This document shows positions 25,111 to 33,472 of a DNA stretch of 64,000 nucleotides, piece by piece; position 1 is the first letter of the stretch, and every line of letters begins with the position of its first letter. The notes under the pieces were generated by a model. That model had not been told where the DNA came from. It saw only the letters and a list, made by a program, of their open reading frames with translations, and did no database searches. The DNA is from Bradyrhizobium sp. cir1. GTDB lineage: Bacteria; Pseudomonadota; Alphaproteobacteria; Rhizobiales; Xanthobacteraceae. The stretch spans positions 682,001 to 746,000 of the forward strand of contig NZ_JACIHE010000001.1 in NCBI RefSeq assembly GCF_014198245.1, written 5' to 3'. Made by a program: the position numbers and the translations under genes.

Positions 25111-25212
25111 CGGTATCTGGCGGCGTTAATCACGCCGCCGGGAAACTCCGCTCCGGCCAATAAACGTCACATTCCTCGCCAGCATGCGGGCCTCTTCGCA
25201 CAGGAGAACCGC

Positions 25213-25464
25213 ATGCGGATCACTCGTCTCATCTTCGCCGGCACGCTCGCGGCGAGCGCCGTGCTGACTGCCCCGGCACTGGCAAAGAATTCCGACGCCC
25301 AGAAAGGCGAGGAGAAGTCGACCTCGTCATCGTCCTGCAGCGCCTATCAGCAGGCGCCGGACGGAACGTGGGAGCAGCTTCCCTGCAAAGAAACCGGCGA
25401 ACGCGGGCAGCCGCAGACGCAACACCGCGCCCCTGCACAGGGAACGGAGCGCGGGGAGCGCTAA
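25213..25464 (+). CDS. Small secreted protein with Ser-rich Cys motif
   Basis: 83 residues. Signal peptide MRITRLIFAGTLAASAVLTA with cleavage near PALA, then KNSDAQKGEEKSTSSSSCSA and YQQAPDGTWEQLPCKETGE with two Cys, and a Gln/His/Arg tail. The AYQQAPDGTWEQLPC segment recurs in small exported Rhizobiales proteins as I recall them. AGGAG precedes the ATG. Convergent with the gene at 25483. Function unknown. Confidence 0.75.
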   Translation: MRITRLIFAGTLAASAVLTAPALAKNSDAQKGEEKSTSSSSCSAYQQAPDGTWEQLPCKETGERGQPQTQHRAPAQGTERGER

Positions 25465-25482
25465 GCGCTCCGGTTGCCGCGG

Positions 25483-25668
25483 TCAGCTCTGGTGCGGCCC
25501 GCGAATGATCTTCATGGCGTCCTCAATGTGGCGCCATTCCTTGGCCTCATCGGCCTCGCCGCGACCCTCGCAGGCCTGCGCCTGCTCCGCGGCCTTCGCA
25601 ATCGCAGCAAAACCGTGCTGTTCGAGCATCTGCCGCGCAACGGTATGGACCTGGACCTCGGACATCAT
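25483..25668 (-). CDS. Small hypothetical protein, 61 residues, EcfG-controlled
   Basis: MMSEVQVHTVARQMLEQHGF opens an all-helical protein (AAIAKAAEQAQACEGRGEAD, then EAKEWRHIEDAMKIIRG). GGGAGAG lies upstream of the tandem ATGs. An exact EcfG promoter is located 55 bases before the start, so it probably belongs to the general stress regulon. No signal peptide or membrane helix. Confidence 0.75.
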   Translation of the reverse strand: MMSEVQVHTVARQMLEQHGFAAIAKAAEQAQACEGRGEADEAKEWRHIEDAMKIIRGPHQS

Positions 25669-25721
25669 GGGCGCTCTCCCGTTTGCCACGGGGGTTCGCT
25701 CGATCGCCCCCGGTATGTCCT

Positions 25722-25749
25722 AAAACGATCGAGTCCCGCGCCCCGTTCC
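25722..25749 (-). promoter_or_regulatory. Candidate sigma-EcfG promoter for the gene at 25483-25668
   Basis: On the minus strand GGAAC (25749-25745), 17 bases, CGTTTT (25727-25722). Exact match to GGAAC-N17-CGTT. Confidence 0.7.
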
Positions 25750-25770
25750 GTCCAGACCCGCACACATGAC

Positions 25771-25803
25771 AAAGGCGGCCCGCCATGCCCGGCGGACCGC
25801 CTT
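25771..25803 (-). terminator. Terminator of the minCDE operon
   Basis: On the minus strand AAGGCGGTCCGCC pairs with GGCGGGCCGCCTTT (one mismatch) around a short loop, ending in TTTG; 39 bases after the minE stop. Confidence 0.75.
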
Positions 25804-25842
25804 CTCACCCACCCCAAAGCTGCGGGTCGTCGGCCGCGTCCC

Positions 25843-26124
25843 CTACGCGACCGCCACTTTCTTGCGCTCGAAGTCGTTGGGCACCTCGATATCGACCTCC
25901 AGGGTCGAAACCTCGTCGCCGCGCTCGAGCCGGACGATGACCTTGGTCGGGTCCAGCGTCACATGCCTGGACACGACGGCGAGAATTTCCTCACGCAGCA
26001 CACCGAGCAGATCGGGCTGGCCGCGCATTCCGCGCTCATGGGCAAGCAGGATCTGCAGCCGTTCGCGAGCGACGGGTGCCGAGGCCTTCTTGCCGCGGAG
26101 AAGTCGAAGCAGACCCATGCTCAT
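25843..26124 (-). CDS. minE: Cell division topological specificity factor MinE
   Basis: 93 residues. [20 protein letters not shown] provides the membrane-targeting and nascent anti-MinCD segment, followed by [20 protein letters not shown] and the dimer domain with [20 protein letters not shown] and VEVPNDF-like closing ([14 protein letters not shown]). It stimulates MinD ATPase and restricts the division inhibitor to the poles. Its ATG overlaps the minD stop (ATGA); GGAGGG precedes it. Confidence 0.96.
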   Translation of the reverse strand: MSMGLLRLLRGKKASAPVARERLQILLAHERGMRGQPDLLGVLREEILAVVSRHVTLDPTKVIVRLERGDEVSTLEVDIEVPNDFERKKVAVA

Positions 26125-26936
26125 GCAGCCCTCCGTCGCAGCAGACGATCCATCAGACCTCTGCGCTCGGCAGGAACATGCATTGTCACGTTCTCGCCGC
26201 AGAGGCGCTTGGCCGCATCCATATAGGCCCGCGCCGGCGCTCCATCCGCGTTCGACAGGGTCACCGGCGTGCCGACGTTGGAGGCCTTCAACACGTCCTG
26301 GCTCTCGGGAATGATGCCGAGCAAGGGCGTGGCCAGGATCTCGAGGATGTCGTCGATGGTCAGCATCTCGCCGCGCGCGGCGCGGGAGGGATCGTAGCGG
26401 GTGATGAGAATGTGCTTCTCGACCCGCTCGCCCTTCTCGGCCCGCACGGTCTTGGAATCGAGCATGCCGATGATGCGGTCGGAATCGCGCACCGAGGAGA
26501 CTTCCGGATTGGTGACGATCACGGCCTCATCCGCAAAGCGCATCGCCATGGAGGCGCCGCGCTCGATGCCGGCCGGGCTGTCGCAGATCACCCAGTCGAA
26601 ACGGGTGCGCAGGTCGGCGATAACCTTGCCGACGCCCTCTTCCGTCAGCGCATCCTTGTCGCGGGTTTGTGAAGCCGGCAACAGCCAGAGGTTCTCCAGC
26701 CGCTTGTCCTTGATCAGCGCCTGGGGCAGCTTTGCCACGCCCTGCACCACGTTGATGAGGTCGAACACGACGCGGCGCTCGGCGCCCATCACGAGGTCGA
26801 GGTTGCGCAAGCCGACGTCGAAATCGACGACGACGACCTTGTCGCCGCGTTGCGCCAGGGCGGCTCCCAGCGCGGCGGTCGTCGTGGTCTTGCCGACCCC
26901 GCCCTTGCCTGATGTCACGACCAGTACCTTGGCCAT
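26121..26936 (-). CDS. minD: Septum-site determining ATPase MinD
   Basis: 271 residues. Deviant Walker [21 protein letters not shown], switch region [20 protein letters not shown], and [20 protein letters not shown]. The C-terminal amphipathic membrane helix is [14 protein letters not shown]. It binds membrane with ATP, recruits MinC and oscillates through MinE. Middle gene of minCDE, 19 bases after minC. AGAAGGAGAT precedes the start. Confidence 0.97.
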   Translation of the reverse strand: MAKVLVVTSGKGGVGKTTTTAALGAALAQRGDKVVVVDFDVGLRNLDLVMGAERRVVFDLINVVQGVAKLPQALIKDKRLENLWLLPASQTRDKDALTEEGVGKVIADLRTRFDWVICDSPAGIERGASMAMRFADEAVIVTNPEVSSVRDSDRIIGMLDSKTVRAEKGERVEKHILITRYDPSRAARGEMLTIDDILEILATPLLGIIPESQDVLKASNVGTPVTLSNADGAPARAYMDAAKRLCGENVTMHVPAERRGLMDRLLRRRAA

Positions 26937-26955
26937 CTCAAAAATCTCCTTCTGG

Positions 26956-27651
26956 TCAGTTCAGCGCGGTAATTCGCATGGTGTTGCCTTGCAGCCAGGC
27001 CTGGGCCGGCCGGCCGCGCAGGGCGGCGTCGATATCGTCGGCGGTCTGATAAAACCCATCGATTGCAAGCAGTTCGGCCTCGATCCTCTGGCAATAGATG
27101 CGCGCGCTCGTGTGACCGTTCACGCCGGCCATGGCGCGTCCGCGCAGCGCGCCGTAGATGTGGATGGAACCGCCGGCGACGACCTCGGCGCCGGAGCCGA
27201 CGGAGCCCAAAATGGTGACGTCGCCTTCAGGGAAGATCACGGTCTGGCCCGAGCGCACGGGGGCATCGAGCAGCAGCGAGGTCGGCTTGGTCTCGGCTTT
27301 CTCGACCTTCTTCGGTGCACTCGGCTCGACCACGCAGCTGCGCCCGCCCGAGAGCAGCGGCGGCATCATCGGGGTCAGCCTTCCCTCGTCGACGCCCTCG
27401 ATGCCGAGCACGCGGATGTTGCGATCCTGCAGGCTGGTGAGCAGATGGCCGATGCCGGCCTGGCTGAGATCGACCGAGGACAGGTCGATCACCACGGGCC
27501 GGCCGGCAAAGAAGCCCGGCGACCGCGCGATGGTGGCGTCGATCTCCTGGAGCCAGTCCTGGATCGGAACCGTCGGCACGAACACGAAGGCGACATAGGA
27601 GCGCCCGCGCAGGCGCACCATCTGGCGTTGGACTTTTGCTGCAGCCTCCAT
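26956..27651 (-). CDS. minC: Septum-site determining protein MinC
   Basis: 231 residues. The N-terminal FtsZ-antagonist domain (VRLRGRSYVAFVFVPTVPIQ; VVIDLSSVDLSQAGIGHLL) and the C-terminal beta-helix dimer domain (VRSGQTVIFPEGDVTILGSV, GGSIHIYGALRGRAMAGVNG, ARIYCQRIEAELLAIDGFY) are both complete. It inhibits FtsZ ring formation away from midcell together with MinD. First gene of the operon. Confidence 0.96.
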   Translation of the reverse strand: MEAAAKVQRQMVRLRGRSYVAFVFVPTVPIQDWLQEIDATIARSPGFFAGRPVVIDLSSVDLSQAGIGHLLTSLQDRNIRVLGIEGVDEGRLTPMMPPLLSGGRSCVVEPSAPKKVEKAETKPTSLLLDAPVRSGQTVIFPEGDVTILGSVGSGAEVVAGGSIHIYGALRGRAMAGVNGHTSARIYCQRIEAELLAIDGFYQTADDIDAALRGRPAQAWLQGNTMRITALN

Positions 27652-27809
27652 GGCGGCCGACTCGTTCCCTGTTATTGAATGGTTAACGATGCGGCGGATG
27701 TGGTTAACAGCCGGTTAATTTCTCCGTGGGGTTACGTGGGCTGGGGGCTCGGGCTGACTGGCGAGCTGGGCGGGCGCGTTGGGCGGATGTTCTCGCCGAG
27801 CATAACGCT

Positions 27810-27910
27810 GTCATCGCCCGCGAAGGCGGGCGATCCAGTACTCCGAGACGGTTGTGGGTCAGTCGAAAGGCCGCGGCGTACTGGATGCCCCGGTCAAGCC
27901 GGGGCATGAC
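27810..27910. repeat. Dispersed palindromic repeat upstream of minC
   Basis: GTCATCGCCCGCGAAGGCGG ... ATCCAGTACTC in one half and GTACTGGATGCCCCGG ... GCCGGGGCATGAC in the other: nested inverted arms typical of Bradyrhizobiaceae intergenic repeats. It lies between minC and the ABC binding-protein gene. Confidence 0.75.
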
Positions 27911-27933
27911 ACCGCGCATGGGGCGGGCGCCCC

Positions 27934-28938
27934 CTACTTCTTCACCTTGCTCGCATCCATCTTGATGCCGGTATCCAGCATCTTCGTCGTGAACGCCGTG
28001 GTCACGTCGAACGGCTTCTCCATGCCGAGATAGGTCTGGACCAGCTCGTAGTCCTTCTTCATCCGCTCGCCGTCGATCCAGCCGAGCCCCTTGGTGGTGG
28101 TGAACTCGTCGGTCATCAAAAACTTGATGCGCTCCCACTGCCGCTCCTGATTCTCCCTGTCGAGGCCGGAGACCTGGTCGAGCAGCGCCTTCAGGCACGG
28201 CGCGGCATCGGCGACGCAGGCCGCAAAGGCCTTCTGCGTGACGCGGACGAACTCCTCGACCAGCTTCGGGTTCTTCTGCAGGTAGGCGCCGTTGACGATC
28301 AGCGAATTGCCGTAAGGATTGAGGCCGATGTCCTTCCAGTTGACGTAGCCGAGATCTCCCCCGAACTCGATCACCTTGAGATCGTGCTCGTTGTAGAAGT
28401 CGCTGATGATGTCGACGGTATGGCTCTTCAACGCCGCGATCTTCGCGGTCGGCCCGACATTGACGAAGCCGACGGCATCGGGCGCAAGGCCTGCGGCCTT
28501 GGCGAAGGCCGGCCACATCACGCGCGAGGCGTCGCCCGGCGGATTGCCGATCTTGTGGCCGGCGAAATCCTTCACCCCGTTCACGCCATAGCTCTTCAGC
28601 CAGTAGAAGGTCTGGCCGGTATTGGCATAAACGCTCATCACCGCGACGGTGTCGGCGCCCTTGCTCTTGGCCACCAGCATGGTGGCGAGATCGGCGACGC
28701 CGAACGGCGAGCCGCCGGAGCCGACCTTGGCGGCGGAGACGCCGGAGCCCTTGCCGGTCTCGATGGTGAGGTCGATGCCGGCCTTCTCGTACCAGCCCTG
28801 CGCCTTGGCATAATAATAGGGCGAGTGATCGGCGGTCGGCGTCCAGTTCAGGATCAGGTTGACCGCCTCGCCCGCACTTGCGGGCGCTGCCGGCAGACCG
28901 AGCATCAAGGCCACAACAGCCGCCTGAAAACGCTTCAT
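27934..28938 (-). CDS. ABC transporter periplasmic binding protein (NMT1/SsuA-ThiY type)
   Basis: 334 residues. Signal peptide MKRFQAAVVALMLGLPAAPA, then LILNWTPTADHSPYYYAKAQ, the typical NMT1/THI5-like opening, and GWYEKAGIDLTIETGKGSGV, GVADLATMLVAKSKGAD, GHKIGNPPGDASRVMWPAFA. Relatives bind pyrimidine precursors, sulfonates or nitrate-like ligands; the ligand here is unknown. It is transcribed away from the TetR gene, 100 bases apart, with an operator-like repeat between. Permease and ATPase are in the divergent operon. Confidence 0.88.
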   Translation of the reverse strand: MKRFQAAVVALMLGLPAAPASAGEAVNLILNWTPTADHSPYYYAKAQGWYEKAGIDLTIETGKGSGVSAAKVGSGGSPFGVADLATMLVAKSKGADTVAVMSVYANTGQTFYWLKSYGVNGVKDFAGHKIGNPPGDASRVMWPAFAKAAGLAPDAVGFVNVGPTAKIAALKSHTVDIISDFYNEHDLKVIEFGGDLGYVNWKDIGLNPYGNSLIVNGAYLQKNPKLVEEFVRVTQKAFAACVADAAPCLKALLDQVSGLDRENQERQWERIKFLMTDEFTTTKGLGWIDGERMKKDYELVQTYLGMEKPFDVTTAFTTKMLDTGIKMDASKVKK

Positions 28939-29020
28939 CGCATCCTCCTCATTGCCAGCGACCCGGCTTGTCGCTCTCCCCTTGTGAGGATACCAATGCA
29001 ACAAGTCCGCCTCCCGCTTG

Positions 29021-29037
29021 TCAACTGTTTGGTTGGA
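29021..29037. promoter_or_regulatory. TetR-type operator, site 1
   Basis: TCAACTGTTTGGTTGGA, with inverted CAAC / GGTTG ends. It aligns with site 2 at 29687 as TCAAC-N5-GGTTG-N-A (12 of 17 identical). It overlaps the start region of the TetR gene and faces the binding-protein promoter. Confidence 0.6.
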
Positions 29038-29038
29038 A

Positions 29039-29686
29039 ATGCCCGCAAAACGATCTGGCGACACCGTGCCGCAGCGGCGCGATCCCGTCGCCACCCGCAA
29101 GAAGCTGCTCACCGCCGCCCGCCAGGAATTTGCCCGGCACGGCCTGGCCGGTGCCCGCGTCGACGAGATCGCCGAGCGCGCCGGCGTCAACAAGCAGCTT
29201 GTCTATCACTATTTCGGCGACAAGGACGCGCTCTACCTCGCCGTGCTCGAATGGGTCTATGAGGACATCCGCGAGCAGGAGCGAAAGCTCAATCTCGAGG
29301 GCCTGCCGCCGGACAAGGCGATCCGCCGGCTGATCGAGGCCTCGTTCGATCACCTCGCGGCACACCCTGATTTCATCGTGCTTCTGAACGACGAGAACCG
29401 CGGCGGCGCCCGCCATGTCCGCGGTTCCACCCGGCTGGAGGCAATGCATTCACCGCTGGTCAAAAGCGTCTCCCACATCCTGCATGAAGGCGTGCGCAGC
29501 GGACTTTTCCGCAAAGGGATCGACCCCGTCCAGCTCTATATCTCGATCGCAGGCCTCAGCTATTTCTTCTTCTCCAACACGCCGACGCTGTCGGCGATCT
29601 TCGGCAAAGACCTGTCGAGCCGCGCCCAGCGCCGCGCCCGGCGCCGGCATGTGGTCGATCTGGTGCTGCAGTCGCTCCGGCCCTAA
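29039..29686 (+). CDS. TetR-family regulator of the ABC uptake locus
   Basis: 215 residues from ATG at 29039 (an upstream TTG overlaps operator site 1). The HTH lies in ARVDEIAERAGVNKQLVYHY followed by FGDKDALYLAVLEWVYEDIR; the C-terminal domain contains LYISIAGLSYFFFSNTPTLS, the TetR_C class seen in RutR-like regulators. It sits between the binding-protein gene and the permease operon with an operator-like repeat on each side, so it probably controls both in response to the imported compound. Confidence 0.9.
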   Translation: MPAKRSGDTVPQRRDPVATRKKLLTAARQEFARHGLAGARVDEIAERAGVNKQLVYHYFGDKDALYLAVLEWVYEDIREQERKLNLEGLPPDKAIRRLIEASFDHLAAHPDFIVLLNDENRGGARHVRGSTRLEAMHSPLVKSVSHILHEGVRSGLFRKGIDPVQLYISIAGLSYFFFSNTPTLSAIFGKDLSSRAQRRARRRHVVDLVLQSLRP

Positions 29687-29702
29687 TCAACCAACTGGTT
29701 GA
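29687..29702. promoter_or_regulatory. TetR-type operator, site 2
   Basis: TCAACCAACTGGTTGA, nearly perfectly palindromic, immediately after the TetR stop codon and 66 bases before the permease start. Same pattern as site 1. Confidence 0.65.
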
Positions 29703-29767
29703 AACTTGGCTCGGGGCCGGTTAGGCTGACGCCGTGGCGGAGAGGCCGCGACAACAGGGAGCAGACC

Positions 29768-30538
29768 GTGGCAGCCGACGGGGCACGCACCGCACGCAGC
29801 TTTGCGATCATCCTGATCGTGCATCTCGCCGTGCTCGTGCTGTGGCAGGTCCTGGTCGACGCCTTCCACGTCCCGAAATTCATCCTGCCCTCTCCGCTCG
29901 CGACGGTGCAGACGCTGGGGACCGCGAGCTACGCCTGGGGCGCCAACACGCTGGTCACAGCGGCCGAGATCCTCGGCGGTTTTGCGCTCGGCGCCTTCGT
30001 CGGCGTCGCGCTCGCGGTGATCTTCAGCTGGGCGCCGCTGCTGAGCCTGGTCTTGCTGCCGCTGTTCGTGACGCTGAACATGATCCCGAAGGTCGCGCTC
30101 GGGCCGCTCTTCATCGTCTGGTTCTCCTACGGCATCGTTCCGAACATCCTGATCGCCTTCAGCATCTGCTTCTTTCCGATCCTGCTCACGACCGCGCGCG
30201 GGCTGCGCGAGGTCGAGCCCGATCTGCTCGACCTCGTCAAATCGCTGCGCGGTTCGCGCTGGACGCTGTTCCGCAAGATCCAGCTGCCGGGATCACTGCC
30301 TTACGTGTTCTCCGGCATGAAGGTCGGCGCCATCCTTGCCGTCGCCGGCGCCATCGTCGGCGAGTTCATCGCCTCCGAGCGCGGGCTCGGCTACCTCATG
30401 ATCCAGGTGCAGTCCTCGCTCGACACACCCGCGATGGTGATGGCCGTGGTGCTGCTGACGCTGCTCGGCGTTGCCCTCTACGGCCTCGTGCTCGCCCTCG
30501 AACGCATGTTCGTCGTGGGCGATGCAAGACAAACCTAA
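29768..30538 (+). CDS. ABC transporter permease (SsuC/TauC family)
   Basis: 256 residues from GTG preceded by AGGGAG six bases upstream. About six transmembrane helices (FAIILIVHLAVLVLWQVLV, GGFALGAFVGVALAVIF and others). The cytoplasmic coupling loop has the EAA-like LRGSRWTLFRKIQLPGSLPY, followed by GAIVGEFIASERGLGYLM, a family signature. It pairs with the ATPase at 33469 and the binding protein at 27934. Three enzyme genes separate permease and ATPase. Confidence 0.9.
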   Translation: MAADGARTARSFAIILIVHLAVLVLWQVLVDAFHVPKFILPSPLATVQTLGTASYAWGANTLVTAAEILGGFALGAFVGVALAVIFSWAPLLSLVLLPLFVTLNMIPKVALGPLFIVWFSYGIVPNILIAFSICFFPILLTTARGLREVEPDLLDLVKSLRGSRWTLFRKIQLPGSLPYVFSGMKVGAILAVAGAIVGEFIASERGLGYLMIQVQSSLDTPAMVMAVVLLTLLGVALYGLVLALERMFVVGDARQT

Positions 30539-30564
30539 GAATGGCAGACTTGAAGGATAGAACC

Positions 30565-31602
30565 ATGCTCCTCACCCGCCAGACGCTGCCGAAGACGATT
30601 CCTGATATCGCAGCCCTCGACGATCTGCTGTGCCGGCCGACCCAGGCGCTGATCGACGACCTCGCCAAGGTCGAGGGCGACATCATGATCCTCGGCGTCG
30701 CCGGCAAGATGGGTCCGACGCTGGCCGGGCTGGCCAAAGCGGCCGCGCCGGATCGCCGCGTCATCGGCGTCGCGCGCTTCAGCGATCCTGCCGTCAAGGA
30801 ACGGCTCCACGCCCGCGGCGTCGAGACCATCAATTGCGACCTGATGGATGAGGCCGCAATTCACGCGCTGCCGAAGGCACCGAACGTCATCTTCATGGCC
30901 GGCCGCAAATTCGGCGCCGAGGGCGATCTGTCGCTGACCTGGGCGATGAACGCGCATGTGCCGGCGCTGGTCGCGCAGGCCTTCCCCTCCTCGCGGATCG
31001 TCGCGTTCTCGACCGGGTGCGTCTATCCCTTCGTGCCCGTCGACGGCAAGGGCTCGACCGAAGACATGGCGCCAAATCCGCCCGGCGAATACGCCCAGTC
31101 CTGCGTCGGCCGCGAGCGCATGTTCGAATATTTCTCGCGCAAATTTGGAACGCCGGGCCGGCTGTTCCGGCTCAATTACGCGATCGACATGCGCTACGGC
31201 GTGCTGCACGACATCGCCACGAAAGTGCTCAGCGGCACGCCAATCGACGTCAGCATCAGTCATGTCAATTTCATCTGGCAGGGCGACGCCTCGGCGCAAG
31301 CGCTGCGGTGCCTCGCGCATTGCACCGCGCCGACCTCGCCGATCAACGTCAGCGGCCACGAGATCCTCGCCGTGCGCGATCTCGCGCAAAAATTCGGCGC
31401 CCGCTTCGGCCGCGCACCGGTGCTGACCGGCACCGAGGAGCCGACCGCATGGCTCACCGACACCTCGAAAGCCGTCGAGCTGTTCGGGCTGCCTATCGTC
31501 GACACCGAGCAGCTGATCGCCTGGACCGCGGATTGGGTGTCCCGCGCCATGCCGAGCCTCGGCAAGCCCACCAAATACGAGGTGCGCGATGGCCGTTACT
31601 GA
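30565..31602 (+). CDS. Extended SDR/epimerase-like protein with altered YxxxK motif
   Basis: 345 residues. The nucleotide motif GVAGKMG (residues 44-50, in IMILGVAGKMGPTLAGLA) is intact, and FSTGCVYPFVPVDGKGS matches the Ser-containing active-site strand. The expected YxxxK reads YAQSC (176-180), with Cys in place of Lys. It may therefore bind NAD(P) without classical dehydrogenase chemistry, or use another base. ATG at 30565 follows AAGGATAGAACC; ATG at 30541 is an alternative. Overlaps the next gene by 14 bases, so cotranscribed. Confidence 0.82.
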   Translation: MLLTRQTLPKTIPDIAALDDLLCRPTQALIDDLAKVEGDIMILGVAGKMGPTLAGLAKAAAPDRRVIGVARFSDPAVKERLHARGVETINCDLMDEAAIHALPKAPNVIFMAGRKFGAEGDLSLTWAMNAHVPALVAQAFPSSRIVAFSTGCVYPFVPVDGKGSTEDMAPNPPGEYAQSCVGRERMFEYFSRKFGTPGRLFRLNYAIDMRYGVLHDIATKVLSGTPIDVSISHVNFIWQGDASAQALRCLAHCTAPTSPINVSGHEILAVRDLAQKFGARFGRAPVLTGTEEPTAWLTDTSKAVELFGLPIVDTEQLIAWTADWVSRAMPSLGKPTKYEVRDGRY

Positions 31603-32410
31603 CGATCCGCCCATCCTCAAGCTTGGCGCCAACGACGCGATCCCCGGGCTCGCGCTGTCGACGGAAGCGCACTGGAACCAGACCGAAGAGGACTGGCGCA
31701 TTTTCCTGCGCGACGGGATCGTATTCGGCATTCGCGACGGCATGCGACTGGTCGCAACCGCGGCGCTACTGCCCTATTCCGGCAACAACGCCTGGATCAG
31801 TATGGTGCTGGTGTCGGCCACCCATCGCCGCCGCGGCTTCGCCACCCGACTTGTCGATGCCTGCCTGGAAACTGCGCGCAAGAACGGCCTGACCAGCTGG
31901 CTCGACGCCACGCCTGATGGTGCCGCCGTCTATGGGCCGCTCGGGTTTACACCGACGCTGCAATTGCGCCGGCTGAAGCTGGCGGAGCCTGGGCGAGCCG
32001 AAGCCCCGCCGTCGTCATCTGCTACCATCGATGCGCTTCGTGCACGGGATCGCCGCGCCACCGGCTTTGATCGCACCGCCCTCCTCTCCGCCTTCGCACA
32101 GCGCTCCGGCTCGCGTATCGTCGCCGCGAATGGCGCCATTGCTCTGGTCCGCGACGGCCGGACCGCACGCCATATCGGGCCCCTGTTCGCCGATCATGCC
32201 GCCGAAGCGTTGGCCCTGGTTCACGCGATCGCACGCTCCGAGACCAGCCCGCTTCTGATTGATGCCGTCGCGTCGCAGGCTGCGTTCCTGGAGGGATTGA
32301 CCGCCTCGGGCTGGACCATCGAGCGTCCTTTCCAGCGCATGCGGTTCGGCCCCGCCACCTCCGCCGGTGCGGAACTGCCCTTCGCCGTCGCCGGCCCCGA
32401 ATTCGGATAG
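31589..32410 (+). CDS. GNAT-family N-acetyltransferase, two-domain
   Basis: 273 residues. The N-terminal GNAT domain (about 10-130) has SMVLVSATHRRRGFATRLVD, the acetyl-CoA loop (R-R-x-G-x-A type), and DATPDGAAVYGPLGFTPTLQ. A second, weaker GNAT-like half (about 150-265) contains IVAANGAIALVRDGRTA and LPFAVAGPEFG. It probably acetylates an amine in the pathway served by this operon. Start overlaps the preceding gene's end. Confidence 0.85.
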   Translation: MAVTDDPPILKLGANDAIPGLALSTEAHWNQTEEDWRIFLRDGIVFGIRDGMRLVATAALLPYSGNNAWISMVLVSATHRRRGFATRLVDACLETARKNGLTSWLDATPDGAAVYGPLGFTPTLQLRRLKLAEPGRAEAPPSSSATIDALRARDRRATGFDRTALLSAFAQRSGSRIVAANGAIALVRDGRTARHIGPLFADHAAEALALVHAIARSETSPLLIDAVASQAAFLEGLTASGWTIERPFQRMRFGPATSAGAELPFAVAGPEFG

Positions 32411-32416
32411 GACATC

Positions 32417-33472
32417 ATGCACCACAACCAGATCAACGCAGACGTCCGCAAGCTGATCGCCGACGGCACCGTGCTGCCGGCCCATCCTCTCGCCCTGACC
32501 GCCGAGCGCCAGCTCGACAAACAGCATCAGCGTGCGCTGACGCGCTATTACATCGACGCCGGCTCGGGCGGCCTTGCCGTCGGCGTGCACACCACGCAAT
32601 TCGCGATCCGCGACGTCGGCCTGTATCGGCCGGTGCTCGAGCTCGCTGCCGAGACCGCTGCGAACTGGACCAAGCGTCCGCTGGCGATGGTCGCCGGCCT
32701 CGCCGGTCCGACCAGCCAGGCAACCGCGGAAGCCCGCATTGCGCGCGACATCGGCTATCACGCCGGGCTGCTCAGCCTCGCCGCGATGAAGAGCGCTTCC
32801 GAGGACGAGATCATCGCGCATTGCACGGCGGTCGCCGCCGAGATCCCGCTGGTCGGCTTCTACCTTCAGCCCGCCGTCGGCGGCGTCATCCTGTCCAGCC
32901 GGTTCTGGCAGCGCTTTGCCGCGATCGACAACGTCATCGCGATCAAGATCGCGCCGTTCAACCGCTATAGAACTCTCGATGTTTTGCGCGGCGTCGCGGC
33001 CGCCGGGGCGCTCGACCGCGTCGCGCTCTACACCGGCAATGACGACCACATCCTGCTCGACCTGATGCTGCCGTTCGACCTGCGCGACAAGGGCGTCACC
33101 ACGCGCACTTATTTCAAAGGCGGCCTGCTCGGTCACTGGTCGGTGTGGACCGCAAGCGCCATCAAGCAGTTCGAGCGCTGCAAGGCGGCGCGACACAAGG
33201 ACAGCGTTCCGGCCGATCTGCTCGCGCTCGATGCCCGCGTCACCGATTGCAACAGCGCCTTCTTCGACGTCGCCAACAATTTTCACGGCTGCATCGCCGG
33301 CTGCCACGAAATCCTGCGGCGCCAGGGGCTGATGCAGGGCCTTTGGTGCCTCGATCCGAACGAGAGCCTCAGCCCCGGCCAGAAGGAGGAGATCGACCGC
33401 GTCTACCGCGAGCACGCCGACCTCAGCGACGATTCCTTCGTCGCCGCCAACCTGAATAAATGGCTGGCATGA
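32417..33472 (+). CDS. Dihydrodipicolinate synthase family (DapA/NanA-type) aldolase or hydro-lyase
   Basis: 351 residues, longer than DapA (about 290) through a C-terminal extension. TIM-barrel features: SGGLAVGVHTTQFAIRD, VGFYLQPAVGG with the catalytic-type Tyr149, and VIAIKIAPFNRYRTLD with the Schiff-base Lys177. Acts on a keto-acid or sugar-acid derivative, substrate unknown. Given its position inside an uptake operon it is more likely catabolic than lysine biosynthetic. Its TGA overlaps the ATG of the ATPase gene. Confidence 0.87.
   Translation: MHHNQINADVRKLIADGTVLPAHPLALTAERQLDKQHQRALTRYYIDAGSGGLAVGVHTTQFAIRDVGLYRPVLELAAETAANWTKRPLAMVAGLAGPTSQATAEARIARDIGYHAGLLSLAAMKSASEDEIIAHCTAVAAEIPLVGFYLQPAVGGVILSSRFWQRFAAIDNVIAIKIAPFNRYRTLDVLRGVAAAGALDRVALYTGNDDHILLDLMLPFDLRDKGVTTRTYFKGGLLGHWSVWTASAIKQFERCKAARHKDSVPADLLALDARVTDCNSAFFDVANNFHGCIAGCHEILRRQGLMQGLWCLDPNESLSPGQKEEIDRVYREHADLSDDSFVAANLNKWLA

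Noticed and set aside
26401..27678. Long open frame antisense to minD and minC
   Set aside because: Both genes opposite are certain; the antisense frame has shadow composition, as expected in high-GC DNA.
28384..29262. Long open frame antisense to the ABC binding protein gene
   Set aside because: It runs against a well-supported gene and has no ribosome site or conserved motif.
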